Assembly (NCBI GenBank): GCA_030426865.1
Contig: JAUHXN010000011.1
Coordinates: forward strand, 1-24,636
Direction: 5' to 3'
From: a bacterium
GTDB taxonomy: Bacteria; Bacteroidota; Ignavibacteria; Kapaibacteriales; UBA2268
DNA: 24,636 bases
Position numbers and translations under genes: made by a program. Each line of letters starts with the position of its first letter. Positions within the stretch are counted from its first letter, which is position 1. The notes beneath the pieces are model-generated. The model was not told the origin of the DNA, did no database searches, and saw nothing but the letters and a program-made list of their open reading frames with translations. Below, piece after piece: positions 7,244 through 15,407 of this stretch.

Positions 7244-8626
7244 TTAACTCTCCTTACTGTTTAGTTCATACATTTCATATAACTCAGGTAATACACATTC
7301 CCAGCCATAAGTGTCTTTCAGCTTTACTCTGAACGCATCAGCCGAATGTGGCTCACCGTGTACTATAAATACCTTTTTGGGGGCTGACTCTAATTCGCTT
7401 AGCCAATCTAATAATTCTGATTGGTCAGCATGAGCTGATAATGCAGTTAGATTGAAAATCTCAGCATTTATATTATAATATTTACCGTATATTTTTACTT
7501 CAGATGCTCCTTCTAATAGTTGTCTACCCCTAGTACCTTCGGCTTGGTACCCTGCTAACATAACAGTTGTAGAAGGGTCTTCTATATATTCGGTTAAATA
7601 GTTTAAGACTCTTCCTCCTGTAACCATTCCACTGCCTGCAATTACAATTTTTGGTTTCTTATCATCCATTATATTTAAAGTTTCTCTAAAATCTTGGACT
7701 ATTGTGAATGAATGGGACATCTTTCTACAATCATCTGCTGACATTTTATGCCAGCTCTTATGCTCTTTGAACACAGATAAAACGTTATTTCCCATTGGGC
7801 TATCCATTATCATGGGCATCATTGGGATTTTCCCCTTTTCTCTCAATTGCCAAAGTAAATACATAAGTGTTTGAGCTCTTTCAACTGCAAAGCTAGGTAT
7901 TATCAGTGTTCCATTCTTATTGTAAGTATGGTGAATTACTTTACTTAGCTCTTCTTCCAAATTCAAATCCTCGTGCACTTTATCACCATAAGTCGATTCG
8001 ACTAATAGGTAATCTGCTTTATTTGGTTTTTTGGGGGCTCTCAGTAGTAAGTCTTTTTTTCTTCCGATGTCACCAGAAAATACTATTACCTCACCTCGAA
8101 CTTCTAATTCAATAAAGGAAGAACCTAATATATGCCCATTATATTGAAACCTAACTTTAATATCGGGATATAAATCTATCCATTCGCCTTCTTCAATAGG
8201 TTTGAATCTAGAAATGGCATTCTCAGCATCTATCATATTATATAGCGGCTCAGCCGTTTCATGTTTAGAATAACCACCTCTATTAGCTCTCTCTGCTTCT
8301 TCCTCTTGTATTTTGGCACTATCTCTAAGTATTATCGATGCTATATCTAATGTTGGTCTGGTACCTCTTATATGACCATTGAAGCCCATGTTGACTAACT
8401 TTGGTAAAAATGCAGTATGATCCGCATGACCATGTGTTAGTAAGATAACATCAATTTCAGATACCTTTACAGGTGGATAATTCCAATTTAATAATCTTAG
8501 CTTTTTAATTCCTTGGAACATACCGCAATCGATAAGTAATTTCCTATCTCCAGTATCTACAAGATATTTTGACCCTGTAACTGTACCTGCTGCACCAAGA
8601 AAATGTATTTTTAATTTCTGACTCAT
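7244..8626 (-). CDS. Beta-CASP metallo-beta-lactamase nuclease (RNA-specificity MBL family)
   Basis: About 460 residues, the usual length of bacterial CPSF73-like/RNase-type MBL-beta-CASP proteins. It begins KIHFLGAAGTVTGSKYL, typical of the family. Zinc and catalytic motifs are complete: HGHADH (65-70), H165 in NGHILGSS, D186 in FSGDIGR. Beta-CASP motifs follow: ESTYGD (210-215), PSFAVERAQ (244-252), MDSPMG (274-279), GSGMVTGGRV (331-340), LSAHAD (396-401) and VHGEP (422-426) of the C-terminal RMMBL segment. The expected activity is RNA endo- or 5'-exonuclease action; a DNA substrate is possible. I chose ATG 8626 because family similarity begins there and it lies 2 bp after the upstream stop. 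An in-frame ATG at 8644, overlapping the upstream gene by 16 bp, would add six residues. Middle gene of a three-gene operon. Confidence 0.92.
   Translation of the reverse strand: MSQKLKIHFLGAAGTVTGSKYLVDTGDRKLLIDCGMFQGIKKLRLLNWNYPPVKVSEIDVILLTHGHADHTAFLPKLVNMGFNGHIRGTRPTLDIASIILRDSAKIQEEEAERANRGGYSKHETAEPLYNMIDAENAISRFKPIEEGEWIDLYPDIKVRFQYNGHILGSSFIELEVRGEVIVFSGDIGRKKDLLLRAPKKPNKADYLLVESTYGDKVHEDLNLEEELSKVIHHTYNKNGTLIIPSFAVERAQTLMYLLWQLREKGKIPMMPMIMDSPMGNNVLSVFKEHKSWHKMSADDCRKMSHSFTIVQDFRETLNIMDDKKPKIVIAGSGMVTGGRVLNYLTEYIEDPSTTVMLAGYQAEGTRGRQLLEGASEVKIYGKYYNINAEIFNLTALSAHADQSELLDWLSELESAPKKVFIVHGEPHSADAFRVKLKDTYGWECVLPELYEMYELNSKES
7250..7255 (-). promoter_or_regulatory. Strong Shine-Dalgarno for the PLP enzyme, inside the upstream gene
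   Basis: On the minus strand AAGGAG lies 8 bases before the ATG at 7241. It is made from the last codons of the beta-CASP nuclease gene (AAG GAG before its stop). This fixes the PLP enzyme start and supports translation from one polycistronic message. Confidence 0.75.
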
Positions 8627-8628
8627 AT

Positions 8629-9474
8629 TTAATTGCTCACGCATAGTTCTTTTGCTTCTCTAAGTATTGATTTATGTTTTGATCTCTTTATCCCAATTTG
8701 ATTTAATAATTCAGGATTTTCAACCAAATTCTTACACATCACGATATCATTTTCTATAATCAAGTTTTTCTCTCTTCTAGTTAAAGTTGTTAATGAAGTA
8801 ATTGGGTGTAAACCAGAATTATCTATTCTGTCTCTTAAACTACTCCCTCGAGGAGAATCCCAACTGACTAGTCCAAGTCCAGAGCAGTTCCCATATCTAA
8901 GAGCATCTGTGGTAAATCTAGTATTCGTAAATATCCACCCCTTGTGAGTCTTTCCATTATTATTCGGATTTTTCATTCTTTCTTTTTCGACATCGTCAAA
9001 TCTTGATTTTATATATAAAGGAATCTTAACATCACATTTTCTAGCTTGATCACTATGAAATTTACATTCAATAATATAGTGTCTTTCACCTTTAGTTGCT
9101 ATTACATCTATTTCATGATTTACACAATGCCCCTTTACAATAACTCCCACTTCAACTGAAAACCCTTGATAAGTTAACACCTCACCAATGAATTTTTCGA
9201 ACGGATACCCAGTCGGACCTAACTCAAGGATAGCTTTTTTTAACTTGTATCTTGCTGCCGTTGGTCTAGATGACTTTCTAAGCATTTCGAACGCTTTTTT
9301 ATATATTTCTTTTGTACTTATTCCATCAAAGAGTAGTTTTTTTATATTTTTAGTAATAAAGTAAATTGTTTCATCCGATGCCCCTGACCTTTCCAGCGAA
9401 CCAATTAATTTTGATTCGTCAAAATCATCTTTAAGACCCGACATTTTTGTGATACTTATCTTTTTTTTATTCAT
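8629..9474 (-). CDS. ATP-cone domain fused to a PD-(D/E)xK restriction-endonuclease-like domain
   Basis: 281 residues from ATG 9474; the longer frame from 9513 adds 13 residues that look non-conserved. Residues 5-85 match the ATP-cone, the nucleotide-sensing module of NrdR and ribonucleotide reductases (ITKMSGLKDDFDESKL, then a helical SRPTAARYKLKKAI). Residues 88-205 look like an Mrr-type nuclease: E98 in FEKFIGEVL, D123 in HEIDVIA, and E136-x-K138 in YIIECKFH, a complete PD-(D/E)xK set. Then come WIFTNTRFTTDA and LGLVSWD. The last 60 residues are basic and helical and may bind nucleic acid. There is no methylase or specificity subunit nearby, so this is not a normal restriction system. I infer a nuclease gated by ATP or dATP. 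It is the first gene of the operon with the beta-CASP nuclease 2 bp downstream. Confidence 0.85.
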   Translation of the reverse strand: MNKKKISITKMSGLKDDFDESKLIGSLERSGASDETIYFITKNIKKLLFDGISTKEIYKKAFEMLRKSSRPTAARYKLKKAILELGPTGYPFEKFIGEVLTYQGFSVEVGVIVKGHCVNHEIDVIATKGERHYIIECKFHSDQARKCDVKIPLYIKSRFDDVEKERMKNPNNNGKTHKGWIFTNTRFTTDALRYGNCSGLGLVSWDSPRGSSLRDRIDNSGLHPITSLTTLTRREKNLIIENDIVMCKNLVENPELLNQIGIKRSKHKSILREAKELCVSN

Positions 9475-9580
9475 ATTTGAGTAGATTATGTCAGTTATAA
9501 AACAATATAACAATTCAGATAATCAAATAAAAAGACAATTTTAGATTTAATGGAAATAAATATAAAATTATAAAGTTATT

Positions 9581-9609
9581 TTGAATATTTTTTCAATTAG
9601 TTTATTTTG
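9581..9609 (+). promoter_or_regulatory. Candidate Bacteroidetes-type promoter for vWA-OmpA gene
   Basis: TTG at 9581-9583, an 18-base spacer, then TTATTTTG at 9602-9609 fits TTG-N-TAnnTTTG with one mismatch (T for A at the second -7 position). Transcription would begin near 9616, about 24 bases before the ATG at 9640. A TTG start at 9607 would then lie inside the promoter, which supports the later ATG. Confidence 0.45.
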
Positions 9610-9639
9610 TGTTTCTATATCATAATAGAGATAAAAAAA

Positions 9640-10986
9640 ATGAAAAAAATAGCTTTATTTATTTGTGCACTTGTTATCATAACAGCTTGTAAAACTATAC
9701 AAAATGATGGCGAAAACTATGTAGCTGATGCTACACCTCCTGCAGACTATAACCCAATATTTATTACCCAAAAAATGGAGTTTGATAGTAACGAAAAAGA
9801 TTCCCTACAGGTTAATGTAAGTAATGTCCGTTATGAAGGTAATAAAACTACTGCGTTTATACATCTGATTAATAGAAGGAATACACTACTTACCAACGCC
9901 AGTAATAAGAAAGAGATTTGGTGCGAAGTTATTGATTCCACTTCACTTGGGGAAAAAATTATAAATTCTAATATAATTGAGTATAAAGATAAGAACTCTT
10001 CCCCAATTAGTATTGCTATTGTTATGGACCATTCTGGTTCGATGGGGGAGGAAAGAGCTAGAAATATGCAATTAGCTATACAAAATCTTATAGAGAATAA
10101 AAGGGATCAAGATAGAATATCATTGATAAGATACGATAACAAAATAGCTGTACATGCAAATCCAAGCAAGGATAAAGATAATCTAAAGTCTGTTCATAAA
10201 ATTAATGGTTTGGAAGGATATGGTAGTCTGACTGCGACTAGAGATGCTATCATAAAAGCTGTATCGATATTAGAAAATGAGCCACTTACACACAAAAGAG
10301 CTGTAGTTGTGTTTACAGATGGTTATGACAACTCTTCAAAATTAGATATTGATGATGTTGTAAAATCAGCAAAAGAAAAGAATATTTTTGTTTCTACAGT
10401 TGATTATGGTTTCAATGTCGATGAGAAAATGCTAAAAGAAATAGCGAACAGAACTTATGGTATCTATCATCATATTTATCTGACTAATGAGTTTGACTAT
10501 GTATTTGATGATGTTTATACTAGACTTAGTAACTATTATTTAGTAGAGTATGATGTAGATAGTTTCGGTGAACATAAATTGAAACTTAAAATCTGTGTAG
10601 ATGGTAAAGAATATTATGATGAATATAGTTATGATAATACACCACCAGTAGGCAGTTTAGTGTTACTAAATGTACTTTTTGACCACAACAAATCTACTCT
10701 GAAAAAAGAATCAAAAGATGCTGTAAAGATGCTAGGGGACTATATGAAAGCAAACCCTGAGCTAAAAATTGAACTTCACGGTCATACTGATAATACAGGG
10801 AACCCGGACTATAACTTAAAACTTTCTGATAAAAGAGCAGAAACAGTAAAAAATGAACTAGTTAGTCTAGGTATTGAATCCGAAAGAATTAGCTTTACGG
10901 GTCACGGTGATACTAAGCCAATTGCTGATAATAATACGAATGATGGAAGAGCTAATAACAGAAGAACCGAGTTCCTTTTAAAATAG
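9640..10986 (+). CDS. Outer-membrane lipoprotein with von Willebrand A and OmpA peptidoglycan-binding domains
   Basis: 448 residues from ATG 9640. A lipoprotein signal ends in ITAC with the lipidated cysteine at 17. An N-terminal beta-rich segment (about 30-120) precedes a von Willebrand factor A domain at about 123-300. Its MIDAS metal site is intact: DHSGS at 130-134, a threonine in GSLTATRDA near 199, and aspartate in VVVFTDGYDN near 227. Residues 341-448 are an OmpA-like peptidoglycan-binding domain (VLFDHNKSTLKKES, HGHTDNTGNPDYN, LSDKRAETV, RANNRRTEF) with the usual Asp (384) and Arg (399). It likely sits in the outer membrane, holds the cell wall, and binds a protein partner through the metal site; the partner is unknown. 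It ends 1 bp from the convergent nuclease gene, with no terminator visible between them. Confidence 0.9.
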   Translation: MKKIALFICALVIITACKTIQNDGENYVADATPPADYNPIFITQKMEFDSNEKDSLQVNVSNVRYEGNKTTAFIHLINRRNTLLTNASNKKEIWCEVIDSTSLGEKIINSNIIEYKDKNSSPISIAIVMDHSGSMGEERARNMQLAIQNLIENKRDQDRISLIRYDNKIAVHANPSKDKDNLKSVHKINGLEGYGSLTATRDAIIKAVSILENEPLTHKRAVVVFTDGYDNSSKLDIDDVVKSAKEKNIFVSTVDYGFNVDEKMLKEIANRTYGIYHHIYLTNEFDYVFDDVYTRLSNYYLVEYDVDSFGEHKLKLKICVDGKEYYDEYSYDNTPPVGSLVLLNVLFDHNKSTLKKESKDAVKMLGDYMKANPELKIELHGHTDNTGNPDYNLKLSDKRAETVKNELVSLGIESERISFTGHGDTKPIADNNTNDGRANNRRTEFLLK

Positions 10987-10987
10987 C

Positions 10988-11827
10988 TTAATTATTGAGG
11001 TTGAATCTTACGATAACAGGGCAATGATCAGATATTTTCTTTGCTTTTTCTTCAGGAAACATTGTATTAATGTCAATCATATTGAGTGATGAATTTATAA
11101 TTCTATCTTTCATAGATTGACTTACTATTATGTGGTCTATAGATTTCCAAATGGAGTATTTACAACTCATCATTTCCCTAGTCAAAAAATCAAATTCATC
11201 ATTTTCAAGAATTGTAATATTGCTGTTCTTCTTTGTGGGATTATCATTAAAATCTCCAAGTAATATAACATCTTTGTCTTTCTTTATATCTATTAGCTTT
11301 CTAATTTCTTCAAGTAGTATTTTCGATTGTTCTTGTCTCATATCAAAACTTCTAGACTTTTTGTATGGTGTATCATCATATCTTGATGTAGATTTAAAAT
11401 GAAATGAACCTACAAAGAAGTCGAATTCATTTAATCTACAATATGCAACCAAACCTGGTCTTAGGTCTGTATTACCTAACGAAATGGAATCTAACTGATA
11501 GATATTTACAATTTCTATATTCTTGTTTATTATGAGAGCTGTTTTTTGCTCTTTGGGATAAGATGAAGTTAGTATCGAATATTTACTTTCATCTATTATA
11601 CTCTCGATAGATTTAGTGTTTTCAATCTCCTGAAGAGCTAATATATCCGCCTCTAGAGTAGAAATCACCTGTGATATATTATTTAAATCTTGACTAGTTC
11701 TTGGGGTTTTATCATTTATTCCGTCACCTAACCATGCAATATTAAAAGTTCCTACGGTTATTTCATTTTTTGTCCCACAGCTTGATAGAAATAGGATAGA
11801 TAAAATAACAAATATTAGAGCTTTCAT
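10988..11827 (-). CDS. Lipoprotein of the endonuclease/exonuclease/phosphatase (EEP) family
   Basis: 279 residues. Residues 1-17 are a lipoprotein signal with lipobox LSSC (Cys17), so the enzyme should be anchored outside the cytoplasm. The EEP (DNase I/exonuclease III/phosphatase) fold is marked by VGTFNIAWLGDG (25-36), metal-binding E67 in LALQEIEN, H143 in SFHFKS, D192 and N194 in LLGDFNDNP, D231 in SIDHIIVS, and D267-H268 in SDHCPVIV. All catalytic positions expected of the family are present. The substrate may be extracellular nucleic acid or a phosphoester; the sequence does not decide. Its ATG overlaps the proline dehydrogenase stop as ATGA, which implies translational coupling and one transcript. 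Confidence 0.88.
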   Translation of the reverse strand: MKALIFVILSILFLSSCGTKNEITVGTFNIAWLGDGINDKTPRTSQDLNNISQVISTLEADILALQEIENTKSIESIIDESKYSILTSSYPKEQKTALIINKNIEIVNIYQLDSISLGNTDLRPGLVAYCRLNEFDFFVGSFHFKSTSRYDDTPYKKSRSFDMRQEQSKILLEEIRKLIDIKKDKDVILLGDFNDNPTKKNSNITILENDEFDFLTREMMSCKYSIWKSIDHIIVSQSMKDRIINSSLNMIDINTMFPEEKAKKISDHCPVIVRFNLNN

Positions 11828-12720
11828 TTTCCAGTAAAGATTGATTTGACAATATGTCCAGCCATTTGTGGGTTTTCATTAAGTCTTCTTATTGAATAAC
11901 CATACCAATCTATACCATAAGGTGTATAAACACGTACTTTATGTCCATTTGCGATTAATTTTGCTCTTAGTGATTCTGTCACTCCTAATAGCATTTGAAA
12001 TTCATATTTATCTTTAGGTATTTGCTTTTCTTTAATCAGATTCTCAGCATAATCTAGTAACAGATCATCGTGTGTAGCGATACAAGTATAATAACCATTT
12101 TCAAACATATAGTTTAGTAATTCTTTATAGTTATCTCGGATTTTCTCTCGGTCTTTGTATGCTAATGAGGGTGACTCATTATAAATACCCTTACATAGTC
12201 TTGTACTTGGATTGAGTTTACTTAAAGATTTTATATCGTCAAGACTACGCTTCAAATATGCTTGGATTACAAATCCTACATTATCGTAGTCTTCAGCTCT
12301 TAACTTTTTATATATATCTAAAGTCATAGTCGTAAATGGTGTATTCTCCATATCCAACCTAACAAATAACCCTAGCCCTTTAGCTTTATCTACTATGCTT
12401 TTTATATTTTTATATGCAAAATCGAAGTCTATTTCTAAACCTAAAGAAGTAGGTTTTATAGATAAGTATGAGTCTAATGAGTTATCTTTAATTGCATCTA
12501 GTACAGCTAAACTCATTTCTGTTTCTTTTGCAGCTTGTTTTTTTGAAGTAACAAATTCGCCTAGTGTATCTATAGTAGTACAAGCTCCTTTGGCTTCAAG
12601 AATTTTACAAACGTTTACTGCTTCAGCTAAAGTAGCACCAGCTATGTACTTTTTAGCGAATATATACACAAAAGACTTCGGGAACAATGGTAGAGTCTTT
12701 GTAATGAGTTTGTTTATCAT
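11824..12720 (-). CDS. Proline dehydrogenase (single-domain PRODH)
   Basis: 298 residues; FAD-dependent oxidation of L-proline to pyrroline-5-carboxylate, passing electrons to the respiratory chain. Conserved PRODH blocks appear in order: SIKPTSLGL (87-95), RLDMEN (121-126), VIQAYLKRS (151-159), TRLCKGIY (173-180), IATHDD (214-219), FQMLLG (241-246), and the substrate-binding signature YGIDWYGYSIRRLNENP (268-284) with the paired arginines 278-279. It is a monofunctional enzyme of the Bacillus PutB/FadM size, not the long bifunctional PutA; no P5C dehydrogenase lies nearby. Only 74 bp separate its start from the upstream metalloprotease gene, and that spacer is mostly the metalloprotease terminator. 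It must therefore use a promoter squeezed into the spacer or read-through. Coupled by a 4-bp overlap to the EEP lipoprotein downstream. Confidence 0.93.
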   Translation of the reverse strand: MINKLITKTLPLFPKSFVYIFAKKYIAGATLAEAVNVCKILEAKGACTTIDTLGEFVTSKKQAAKETEMSLAVLDAIKDNSLDSYLSIKPTSLGLEIDFDFAYKNIKSIVDKAKGLGLFVRLDMENTPFTTMTLDIYKKLRAEDYDNVGFVIQAYLKRSLDDIKSLSKLNPSTRLCKGIYNESPSLAYKDREKIRDNYKELLNYMFENGYYTCIATHDDLLLDYAENLIKEKQIPKDKYEFQMLLGVTESLRAKLIANGHKVRVYTPYGIDWYGYSIRRLNENPQMAGHIVKSIFTGK

Positions 12721-12732
12721 ATATAATTATCC

Positions 12733-12774
12733 AAAAAAAAATTCCGCAATTGATGCAAACACAACTGCGGAATT
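12733..12774 (-). terminator. Rho-independent terminator of the tadA-rsmI-tmk-metalloprotease operon
   Basis: On the minus strand a 13-bp stem (plus coordinates 12762-12774 with 12740-12752, one G-U pair) has a 9-base loop. It is followed by a run of about eight T residues (plus-strand A-tract 12733-12740). It starts 20 bases after the metalloprotease stop. On the plus strand no T-tract follows, so it works in one direction. Confidence 0.88.
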
Positions 12775-12794
12775 TAACTAAAATTATATTAATA

Positions 12795-15392
12795 CTATCT
12801 AACAACTTTTAGTTGTTGAACGTCTTTATACTTATCTGACTCTATCATTACATAATAAGTACCGATAGGTAACTCAGAGATATCTATCTCAAGAGGAGTT
12901 AGTCCTTTACTATAGTATTTTTCTCCTATAGTTTGATACAATTTACCATCAGTTCCAACTATTCTTATATTAGTTCTCATTTGGTAATTTTTTGAGTTGT
13001 TTACCATTAATGTAAATACACTACCAGCTGGATTTGGTGTAATAGATTCTATATTAAACTCACTTGAGTACGATTTGCCAACGCTAGACAGTCCATCAAA
13101 ATAGAATATTCCAGTTTCACCAATTGATTCACTATTTCCTGGTACTTGAGCTCTTAACTCACCTATTTGACCAGGAACTATACTTGCATCAAAATCCCAA
13201 ACGAATTCATTGTTTTCTAAGTCAACTTTATTATTGAATCTAGTTATCTGATTCCATTCTCCAGACTGATCAGCTCTAAAATATAACTCAAATTCACTGT
13301 TTATAAAATCAGTGTCAAATTTAATTTTGTGTGATTTCAGATTCGTATTTAAAGTATCATTCATCATTGGAGAAGTAATATTTACAGTTTCTTTACCTAA
13401 TTCGAATGGAATAGAGACATTCACATTTGGAAAATCTTTTGATTCGATAAGTAAAATTGCTTTATCTGTAGCGACATCAGGGAAGTCAATATTGTTCAAT
13501 GAGTTTACGTTACCAGATCCTATCTCTGTAAAATTTTCGCCATTGTCAGTTGATAGTTTCACTATTACATCGCCTACATTAAACCTAACCCAGCTTAATC
13601 TTTGTTGTGATAAATATCCTAATTTATCACCAGGTTGAGGAACCTCCGAAATAATTGTGTAATCAGTCACATCAAATGGTAAAACACTTTGGTCAAATAC
13701 AGATGGATCATTAGCATCCTCTATACGAACCATATATTGATCACCAATTTCTGTTGGAATTGTCCATGTGTAAAGTGTATCTTTGTCACTATTTACCTCA
13801 GTAATTTCATTCCAAGTTTTACCTTTGTCGCTTGAGTAAAACAGTTTAGATGTGTTTACATTAGCAGCAATAAATGCGATAGTTTCTTCAGAACCAGCAA
13901 AATACTCTTCACCACCAATTGGACGAACTAATCTAACAACGGGCTCTTTAGGTTCAATAACACAACTCTTCAATGCATCTTTCGCAGACTTTCTAATTCT
14001 ATCAATCATACGCGGATGAAATTGGAAAACGATACAACCACCAAAGTGACAGTAAATCATAATAGTTCCATCTTTCTTCGTTCTACGGTCTGTTCCAGAT
14101 ATACAATATGCATCATCTGCTAAATTAGCAGATACACAAGAATCGATTATAGATTCACCCATTTGTGGCCAACCACAGAAGTGAGTATGAGGACAACCAA
14201 AATTATGACCAAATTCATGGGCTGCAACTTGTACGTCTTGTGAAAATGCAACTCGAGGAAAATCTACTGTACCAGTCATACCAAGAGCAGAATATCCTTG
14301 ATTCGAATTACAAAGTGTTCCACTGTAGTTTTGACCTGAGTATGCAATTCCTAAAGTAGAAGAACCTGAAGGTTGTCTTGAATTATCTGAGAATAATGTA
14401 GCTAATGATCTGTCTTGTGCTTCATTTGGTCTTGATAACCAAACATTTCTCATTGAACTTAGTTTTGTTTGAAGTCCTGCTCCAAATAACTGGAAGTAAG
14501 GATCTTCGAATGGATCGTTGAATACTGTAACATCGCTAACAGTTATAATAACTGCTGCTTCTCTAGTATAAATTCTAGATACTGCCGACATTACATTTTC
14601 TATATAGTCTATTGTTCTTTGAAGTGCTTCAGCTTGATCTTCAGTAGTCATATCTTCGAACCAAGTTTCCCAATTGTTTCTGCTTCTTTCCATAACAAAT
14701 GCACTAAACATAATATATAATTCAAAATTAGCATCTGCAGCTATTTTTACCTCATATAGATCAAGTTTTTGTACTTCACTATGAGATTTGTGATCATCAA
14801 ATTCGATTAATTCAGGTTGAAAATCGGCAAATTCATTCATACCACAAACTTCATTTATATCGTGGTCTATTTGTCCAAGAGTAGTCTCTGCAACATTGTG
14901 TGGTAGCTTTTCGCCTTTCAACTTAGATAGATCTGCTGATACATCATACATCTGACCTGACTCATCTTGAATAAAACCAGATAAACCTAGACTTGAATAA
15001 GAAAGGTAAACGTCAGAATTAGTTTGGTCTTCTATATATCCATAATACTTAGCGTTATTAGCACGCTCATAGTTAACCTTTTTCCCATCTTTGAATACTC
15101 TTATATTTACATCTTTTTTGAAAGCACTATTGTGCTTATTCAAAATAAGATTAACCGTATAGCCAGGTTTGATGGGGAAGTTATTTATTACAATGTGATT
15201 TGCTCCAGCACTAAAAATATCTTTTGCTTTAGAATCTAATATATCAAAATCATATCTGTTCATATCAGACTGTACAGTGCTATTTTTGCTATTTGTCAAA
15301 ACAAAATCAGAGGCATCAAACTCCTGCGCCTCAGCATTTGTTGTAAATGCTGCAATCATTACCAGCATTAATACTAATTTTAAATTTCTCAC
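12795..15392 (-). CDS. Secreted zinc metalloprotease (metzincin, reprolysin-like) with T9SS sorting tail
   Basis: 865 residues. The start is GTG at 15392 with GAGGA 5 bases upstream. Residues 1-22 are a signal peptide (cleavage after AEA). About 23-205 is a propeptide-like region containing EVCGMN (181-186), where C183 resembles the cysteine switch of reprolysin propeptides. The catalytic domain (about 212-475) carries the extended zinc motif HEFGHNFGCPH at 392-402. The Met-turn is probably M445 in DGTIMIYCH, and several cysteines (C400, C406, C419, C430, C448, C453) probably form disulfides. About 485-770 is a string of Ig-like beta modules. From about 778 (IESITPNPAGSVF) to IGTYYVMIESD and the C-terminal VVR is a type A T9SS sorting domain. 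It is likely an extracellular or surface protease for nutrition or matrix degradation. It is the last gene of the tadA-rsmI-tmk transcript, 15 bp after tmk. Confidence 0.9.
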   Translation of the reverse strand: MRNLKLVLMLVMIAAFTTNAEAQEFDASDFVLTNSKNSTVQSDMNRYDFDILDSKAKDIFSAGANHIVINNFPIKPGYTVNLILNKHNSAFKKDVNIRVFKDGKKVNYERANNAKYYGYIEDQTNSDVYLSYSSLGLSGFIQDESGQMYDVSADLSKLKGEKLPHNVAETTLGQIDHDINEVCGMNEFADFQPELIEFDDHKSHSEVQKLDLYEVKIAADANFELYIMFSAFVMERSRNNWETWFEDMTTEDQAEALQRTIDYIENVMSAVSRIYTREAAVIITVSDVTVFNDPFEDPYFQLFGAGLQTKLSSMRNVWLSRPNEAQDRSLATLFSDNSRQPSGSSTLGIAYSGQNYSGTLCNSNQGYSALGMTGTVDFPRVAFSQDVQVAAHEFGHNFGCPHTHFCGWPQMGESIIDSCVSANLADDAYCISGTDRRTKKDGTIMIYCHFGGCIVFQFHPRMIDRIRKSAKDALKSCVIEPKEPVVRLVRPIGGEEYFAGSEETIAFIAANVNTSKLFYSSDKGKTWNEITEVNSDKDTLYTWTIPTEIGDQYMVRIEDANDPSVFDQSVLPFDVTDYTIISEVPQPGDKLGYLSQQRLSWVRFNVGDVIVKLSTDNGENFTEIGSGNVNSLNNIDFPDVATDKAILLIESKDFPNVNVSIPFELGKETVNITSPMMNDTLNTNLKSHKIKFDTDFINSEFELYFRADQSGEWNQITRFNNKVDLENNEFVWDFDASIVPGQIGELRAQVPGNSESIGETGIFYFDGLSSVGKSYSSEFNIESITPNPAGSVFTLMVNNSKNYQMRTNIRIVGTDGKLYQTIGEKYYSKGLTPLEIDISELPIGTYYVMIESDKYKDVQQLKVVR

Positions 15393-15407
15393 CTAATTCC
15401 TCAAAAC

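Noticed and set aside
8629..9474. Classical restriction-modification system
   Set aside because: A nuclease fold is present but there is no methyltransferase or specificity subunit, and the ATP-cone fusion points elsewhere.
9475..9513. Longer start of the ATP-cone nuclease at 9513
   Set aside because: The extra 13 residues are hydrophobic and do not belong to the ATP-cone; the ATG at 9474 gives the natural domain start.
9607..9639. Upstream TTG start for the vWA-OmpA lipoprotein
   Set aside because: It would put charged and hydrophobic residues ahead of a perfect lipoprotein signal starting at 9640, and it overlaps the likely promoter.
12395..12781. 128-codon plus-strand ORF
   Set aside because: It lies antisense to the well-supported proline dehydrogenase and crosses the terminator; its translation is low-complexity and shows no family features.
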